Origin: RGIG3701 sp017403345
Lineage (GTDB): Bacteria; Planctomycetota; Planctomycetia; Pirellulales; Thermoguttaceae
DNA length: 64,000 bases
Assembly: GCA_017403345.1 (NCBI GenBank)
Contig: JAFQOH010000013.1
Span: 4,197-68,196, forward strand
Direction of reading: 5' to 3'
In this document: piece by piece, positions 59,644 through 64,000 of the stretch
How the letters are laid out: each line of letters begins with the position of its first letter
Position numbering within the stretch: position 1 is the first letter of the stretch
Program-made: the position numbers and the translations under genes
Notes under the pieces: model-generated
The model's database searches: none
The model's input: only the letters and a program-made list of their open reading frames with translations
Told to the model about the DNA's origin: nothing

Positions 59644-62600
59644 TCACTTGCCGTTTCCCACTCCGCGTGAAAATGCGTCGAAATGCTCGCGCCATTGCGT
59701 CGGAGCCTCAACTCTGCGGCCGCCGCGTACGGCAGGACGCTGTTTTTCCGTCTCCGTTCCGTTTTCGTATCGGAATGACTGCGGCACCAGCCCCAGATTT
59801 CGGAATGCGTTTTCCGAGCGTCTCCTCTCCTCTTCCGACGCTCCGGGCCGGTCAAGATCCGCATTGAGCTTCTCCCACTCTTCCAGAAATTCCCGCGCCT
59901 CTTCTCTCGTCCAGCCCAAGTACTCCAGAAGGGAATCATCGCCCCGATCCAGCGCATCACGCAGATGTTCGAGAGCCAAAACTGTCTGTCTGCGCGCAAA
60001 TTCCGCATTCACCGCATCCTCTTTCTGCGGAGGTGCAGCATTTCCGTGCGTCCCCATCGGACTTCGAACTTCATCACCGATGCCGGACCCGCCGCTTGAG
60101 GTCGAATTCCCGCTCTCCTTCGAATTTTTCCCGGCCCCATGCTCCTGACTCTGCCGCTCACCTGTCTGCGTTTCGCTTCCATTTCCCTCACGTTTCTGCG
60201 GGTCTGCACTTCCGGTCGGATGGTCTGCCAGCGCACTGTTTCCGCCGCGTTCTCCAGTGGGACCTTCCCCTCCGCTTCCCGTCGGATCTCCGGATTCATT
60301 CGGCGTGTTGCTCCCGTCGCGTCCGAGTCCCTGCTGGTTCGACTGCTCTTCCGCACCATTTCGATTCCCGCCGCGGTTCTCACCGGCCCGGCCTCCCACT
60401 TCCGTCGAATTGTCCGGCTTCATCTCATTTTTAGATTTTCGGTCCCCCGCGTCTCCGGACTGTGCTCCATCCAGATCCGATGACCGACCGGGCTCCGTTT
60501 CCTTTTTTTCGTCAAACAGACCGTCCGCTTCGGGGGCAGACTCCAGATTTTCTTCCTTGGAATGCTCTTGGAGTTCCGCTTTTCCCTCGCCGATCTCTGA
60601 GGCCGGCACTTCTTGCGGCGCTGGCGCATCTGAACCGTCAGCATTTGGCGACTTTTCGTTCGGCGGAAGCGTCGAGGGACGCGATCCCGGATCTCTTTCC
60701 CGATGCTTGAGGATCTGCTCGACCGCCTCTCCCGGATCGTTCACAGGATCCGGTTTCGTCCCCGTCATTTCGTCTTCCTGCGCAGGACGGAGGTCTTCCT
60801 CACCCCACGATTCCGAGCCGTCATCTTCGATCTCCTCTCGCCCAGGCCGCTGACTTTCCGAATCTCGCAGTCCGCTGCCGTCCGTCTTCTCTTTTTCCAT
60901 GACCGGACTGGGAAGATCCTGCGCAGAATCCGATCCGTCCTCCGTTCCGCTTAAGGCACTGGAGGCATCGTCGGGCGTTTCGCCTTCCGTTTTCGCTCCG
61001 CCGCCATGGTCCTTTCCAGTCTTTTTACGCTGATCGTCCGTTTCAGGCTCACCGTCTTCCTCCGAGTTCTCGTCCTCCTCCAACGGCGCACTCACCGTCT
61101 GGCCCGGCTCCTGACCATTTCGTCCCTTTCCGGTCTTTTCGTCCGTTTTCTTACTGCGTTCCAGAGCATCACCAGATCCCTCGCCAGGATCCTCACCGGA
61201 CTCTCTATCTTCCGGACGTTTTCCAGATCCATCCTTCTTTTCCGACTCCGCACTTTCCCCATCATGTCCGTCTCCCGTCTCCGTGTTTGCACCGGAACGC
61301 GCAGATCCTCCCTCTTTCTGCTTTTCGCCGGAATTCCCGCCGCTCTCTTTACCTTCCGAGTCTTTTTCCGCACTCGGGTCCTTTTCCGCACTCGGGTCCT
61401 TTTCCGCTAAAGCCTCCGAAAGCGGATCAAATCCATCCGGAGCCAGTTTCGGTTCTGCATTCCTTTCCTTTTTCATGCCGTCTCGGGGCGCTTTGGATCC
61501 TGCGGAATTCTTTGAGTCCGACGGATCTCCATCCGCATTCTGTGTATTTTCCCCATCCGATCCGTCATCCGATCCATTCCGGGAACCATCTCCGCTCTTT
61601 CTGCTGGGCCCCTGCGTCGGTGCCTCGCCATTCGAGTCATTTTCCCCTTCTCCGCTCTCTCCGGCCTGCCCCTCACCGGCTTGCCCCTCACCGCGGTTCT
61701 GCTCTGACGTTTCATTTTCAGGAGCTGCGTTTCCCAGCCCATCATTTTCAGTCCCGTCTTCACCGGCGTCTTCACCGGCGTCTTCATCAGCTTCTTCACC
61801 GGCGTCTTCATCAGCTTCTTCACTGGGACTTTCTCCGGTTCCGTCCCCATCACTCTCCAGTCCATCATCCAGAGAACCGTCCGTTTTTTCCGCGTCCTTC
61901 ATGAAAGGATCCGCCCCAGGCCCTTTCCCATCCTCTTCAGCCGAACCATCCTCCAGCCCATCTGTTCCCGGTCCCTCTTGACTGACGCGCAGGGTCGCCC
62001 CATCCTCTTCCCGTTCCATTTGTTGAGCATCTCCCGTCTGGTTCTGCTCCGGACCTTCCGTCCCTACAGTACCATCCGTAATGCGCAGGCGGCGCGATTC
62101 CGTCTGTACGCGATTTCCGTTCGGACGCCGAGTATCTTCAGCCTCCGCCCACCAGAGGATCTCGTCTCCCGCTTCCAGACCATACTCTGACGGTCGAAAC
62201 GTGAATTCTCCGCGAAACGGCGTCTTTTGTCCCCCGCCGTCCGCCGGAAGATTCAAAAGAGCCGGAATCGCAAGCCGTTTTCCATTCCACGAAACGCCAA
62301 ACCCCGCGGCACGCAAACCAAAATCCGGATCCAACGCCTCAAGCACCAGAGAGACGGACGCTTCGGGACGCACTTCCGCATTTTCCTCCGGTCCCTCCGC
62401 GATCCGAAGTTCCGGTTCTCTGTCCGGAGAGATCTCCCATCGGTAGACCAACGGTTTCGGATCAGCCTTTCCGTCCGCGTTCTCAAACCGGAACCGCACA
62501 TCAAAACGCTCCTTCCCCACATTCTGTTTTCCCGGCATAAAAGTTCCGTTCAGCGGTACGGAAGCATGAAAACACGTCTCAGAGGCCCGTCCATCCGTAA

Positions 62601-64000
62601 TATCTGGGTGAAACGCAAGCGTTTGCGTCTTGTGCGTCTCCAAATTCAGAAGCTCCATCCAGACTTTCTTTGCCGGCTCACTGGTCCGGACATTCAGAAA
62701 TACCTGCGTCCCGGAAAGCGCCAAAAGATCCCCGCCGCTCTGCCGAACAGCCGGAAGTCCAGTGTATTTCGGCGGCACGAGCCGGATCGATCCGACCTGA
62801 ACGCCCAACGGCGGACGTACTTCGACCCGGTACGTTTCAGAACAGGCGTCTCCCGCCTTCAGATACCACGTAAGTTCTTCCTGGATCCCATTTTCGCTCC
62901 CCGTGATCTCCGTTTCCCAAAATTCCTTTCCTTCGCTCCCGTCCTCCATTAGGACCCGGCGCATGAAGAGCGGCGCATCCAGAAACTTCCGGTCCGACGA
63001 GGAATAAAAAAGCGTCGGCGTCTCCCCGTCATTCAACTTCCGGATCCGTGCCCGGACCGAAAGCGTCTCCCCCTGGTAAAGGACCACATTTCCCGGTACG
63101 ATCTCGTCGATCTGGACGCGCCGCGGCACATGGATCTCGCACCACGGAAGAAGCGCCCGTGCGACGCTCCGAAATGAGCTTTTCGGCGAAAAGACGGCAT
63201 AGACCGCAAAAAGGACCAAAAGGCTCACGACCACAAAACGCATCACGTTCAGCCGCCTGCGCGGAACCAGTTTTTCCGTCTCGATCCACTGCATTTGTGA
63301 CGCAGTATGCCGTTCCAGGATTTTCAGGATCTGCCGCTCAAGCAGCGTGTCCCGGCTCCCTCCCTGCGCAAGCTCTTCCTTTTTCCGAAGCAGGTAAAGC
63401 AGATTCAGAAGTCCGTTCTTCAATTCCGGCCGAGATGCCTCGATCACGGAAGCCAAATGGTACGGATGGAGCCTCCATCGCCAAAACGGCACGATCCGCG
63501 TCCAGACCATCCAGCCCCAAACTCCCAAAAGCGCAAAAAGAAACAGACTCCGGCCCCAGCGTACGATCCCGTCCCGAAAAAGCCAATGCTCTGCCAGTAC
63601 GATCAGGAAAAAAAAGGAGACCGAGATCCCCGCCAATGTCCAAAGTGTACTCTGGATCTCCGTTTTTCGGATCTTTTCCGCAGCCTGTTCAAGCATCTCA
63701 CGCACCGAAGGCGGAAGCGGCCGGATCCAGTCGCCTGCCTCAAAAGATCTCCGTCCCCAAGATCTTCGAAGGAATTCCAAAACGGATCCCCCCGCCTTTT
63801 CGGAAACCCGCTCGGAAACCCGCTCGGAAACCCGCTCGGAAACCCGCTCGGAAACCCGCTCGGAAACCCGCTCGGAAACCCGCTCGGAAACCGATGGCGA
63901 AACCGATGGCGAAACCGATGGCGAAACCGATGGCGAAACCGATGGCGAAACCGATGGCGAAACCGATGGCGAAACCGATGGCGAAACCGATGGCGAAACC
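59644..64000 (-). CDS. DUF4175-like membrane protein, N-terminus beyond the window
   Basis: At least 1,378 residues from a TTG at 63780, with the frame open to the window edge. From that TTG, two membrane segments lie near residues 45-66 and 73-92, and another near 177-196 (FVVVSLLVLFAVYAVF). Beta-rich Ig-like domains occupy about 200-600 (PPKYTGLPAVRQSGG, ALDPDFGLRAAGF, DEILWWAEAEDTRRPNG). A low-complexity Asp/Glu/Gly/Ser segment (about 610-1260) follows. A conserved C-terminal helix pair contains LEYLGWTREEAREFLEEWEKL. Related proteins in planctomycetes lie near MoxR, DUF58 and VWA genes, but those neighbours would be outside. Upstream of the TTG the frame continues through SERV and SPSV repeats without a stop. 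A GGGGGG ribosome-binding-like run before the TTG leaves a start there possible. Confidence 0.75.
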   Translation of the reverse strand, partial: VSPSVSPSVSPSVSPSVSPSVSPSVSPSVSPSVSPSVSERVSERVSERVSERVSERVSERVSERVSEKAGGSVLEFLRRSWGRRSFEAGDWIRPLPPSVREMLEQAAEKIRKTEIQSTLWTLAGISVSFFFLIVLAEHWLFRDGIVRWGRSLFLFALLGVWGWMVWTRIVPFWRWRLHPYHLASVIEASRPELKNGLLNLLYLLRKKEELAQGGSRDTLLERQILKILERHTASQMQWIETEKLVPRRRLNVMRFVVVSLLVLFAVYAVFSPKSSFRSVARALLPWCEIHVPRRVQIDEIVPGNVVLYQGETLSVRARIRKLNDGETPTLFYSSSDRKFLDAPLFMRRVLMEDGSEGKEFWETEITGSENGIQEELTWYLKAGDACSETYRVEVRPPLGVQVGSIRLVPPKYTGLPAVRQSGGDLLALSGTQVFLNVRTSEPAKKVWMELLNLETHKTQTLAFHPDITDGRASETCFHASVPLNGTFMPGKQNVGKERFDVRFRFENADGKADPKPLVYRWEISPDREPELRIAEGPEENAEVRPEASVSLVLEALDPDFGLRAAGFGVSWNGKRLAIPALLNLPADGGGQKTPFRGEFTFRPSEYGLEAGDEILWWAEAEDTRRPNGNRVQTESRRLRITDGTVGTEGPEQNQTGDAQQMEREEDGATLRVSQEGPGTDGLEDGSAEEDGKGPGADPFMKDAEKTDGSLDDGLESDGDGTGESPSEEADEDAGEEADEDAGEDAGEDGTENDGLGNAAPENETSEQNRGEGQAGEGQAGESGEGENDSNGEAPTQGPSRKSGDGSRNGSDDGSDGENTQNADGDPSDSKNSAGSKAPRDGMKKERNAEPKLAPDGFDPLSEALAEKDPSAEKDPSAEKDSEGKESGGNSGEKQKEGGSARSGANTETGDGHDGESAESEKKDGSGKRPEDRESGEDPGEGSGDALERSKKTDEKTGKGRNGQEPGQTVSAPLEEDENSEEDGEPETDDQRKKTGKDHGGGAKTEGETPDDASSALSGTEDGSDSAQDLPSPVMEKEKTDGSGLRDSESQRPGREEIEDDGSESWGEEDLRPAQEDEMTGTKPDPVNDPGEAVEQILKHRERDPGSRPSTLPPNEKSPNADGSDAPAPQEVPASEIGEGKAELQEHSKEENLESAPEADGLFDEKKETEPGRSSDLDGAQSGDAGDRKSKNEMKPDNSTEVGGRAGENRGGNRNGAEEQSNQQGLGRDGSNTPNESGDPTGSGGEGPTGERGGNSALADHPTGSADPQKREGNGSETQTGERQSQEHGAGKNSKESGNSTSSGGSGIGDEVRSPMGTHGNAAPPQKEDAVNAEFARRQTVLALEHLRDALDRGDDSLLEYLGWTREEAREFLEEWEKLNADLDRPGASEEERRRSENAFRNLGLVPQSFRYENGTETEKQRPAVRGGRRVEAPTQWREHFDAFSRGVGNGK
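63802..63885. repeat. 12-base tandem repeat, seven copies (SERV on the minus strand)
   Basis: GGAAACCCGCTC is repeated seven times without a mismatch. On the minus strand, in the frame of the neighbouring gene, each copy encodes SERV. Confidence 0.95.
63886..64000. repeat. 12-base tandem repeat running off the window (SPSV on the minus strand)
   Basis: After one hybrid unit, CGAAACCGATGG is repeated eight times and continues past the window edge. In the neighbouring minus-strand frame each copy encodes SPSV. Both arrays share the GAAACC core, so one probably evolved from the other. Confidence 0.95.

Overview
The window looks like chromosomal DNA from a planctomycete, probably a member of the Pirellulales-like lineages. 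The evidence is protein content. There is a 3,332-residue surface protein with the planctomycete N-terminal sorting motif (LEPR-XLL type, here LESLESRQMLS), a zinc-ribbon/GYF_2 protein, a solitary MraZ, an alanine/cysteine/proline-rich exported protein, several exported glycoside-hydrolase-like proteins, and a very long Asp/Glu/Gly/Ser-rich membrane protein of the DUF4175-like type. Biosynthetic genes such as hisH and trpB are scattered rather than clustered. I see no rRNA, tRNA, CRISPR array, prophage, transposase or integrase, and nothing that marks a foreign island.

Layout. 1-2.7 kb: solitary mraZ, then a double-ACT protein and a phenylacetate-CoA-ligase-like protein. 2.9-6.7 kb (minus): large exported LamG/TIM-barrel-like protein. 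7.0-10.1 kb (plus): GAF-SpoIIE phosphatase and a Nif3-like protein. 10.3-11.7 kb (minus): GYF protein and aat. 12.2-13.1 kb: exported hypothetical protein. 13.1-19.2 kb (minus): hisH, yacG, a ketosynthase-like protein without catalytic residues, a GNAT-like protein, dus and pfk. 19.7-24.9 kb: 1,725-residue TPR protein with an acidic C-terminus. 25.0-28.7 kb (minus): two peptide-type ABC permeases and a FadL-like outer-membrane protein. 29.1-32.1 kb (plus): polyprenyl diphosphate synthase and an exported GH5 enzyme. 32.3-35.6 kb: Cys-rich lipoprotein, Cys/Pro/Ala-rich exported protein, and an NSS-family transporter with a 38-residue partner. 35.8-43.5 kb: clpS, M20 peptidase, exported clan-A glycosidase-like protein, acnA. 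43.9-55.1 kb: exported hypothetical protein and the giant repeat protein. 55.6-59.6 kb: trpB, fumC, SGNH/GDSL hydrolase. 59.6-64 kb: DUF4175-like protein running off the right edge through a tandem repeat that stays open.

How the genes work together. Central metabolism is represented by pfk, acnA and fumC, which sit in separate transcription units. Aat and ClpS are the writer and reader of the bacterial Leu/Phe N-degron pathway and both occur here. The exported GH5, clan-A and LamG proteins, the FadL-like porin, the giant surface protein and the ABC permeases suggest a cell that binds and degrades polymers outside and imports the products.

The most unusual features are enzyme-like proteins whose active sites are changed. 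The ketosynthase lacks Cys and both His, the PaaK-like protein lacks the adenylate P-loop and the C-terminal domain, and the SpoIIE domain lacks a metal Asp. Others are the Cys-rich protein pair, the A-B5-A repeat order of the giant protein, and many in-frame or intergenic short tandem repeats. Most transcription units end in clear intrinsic terminators, and many begin at promoters with a GG or TG next to a TATAAT or TAAAAT box.
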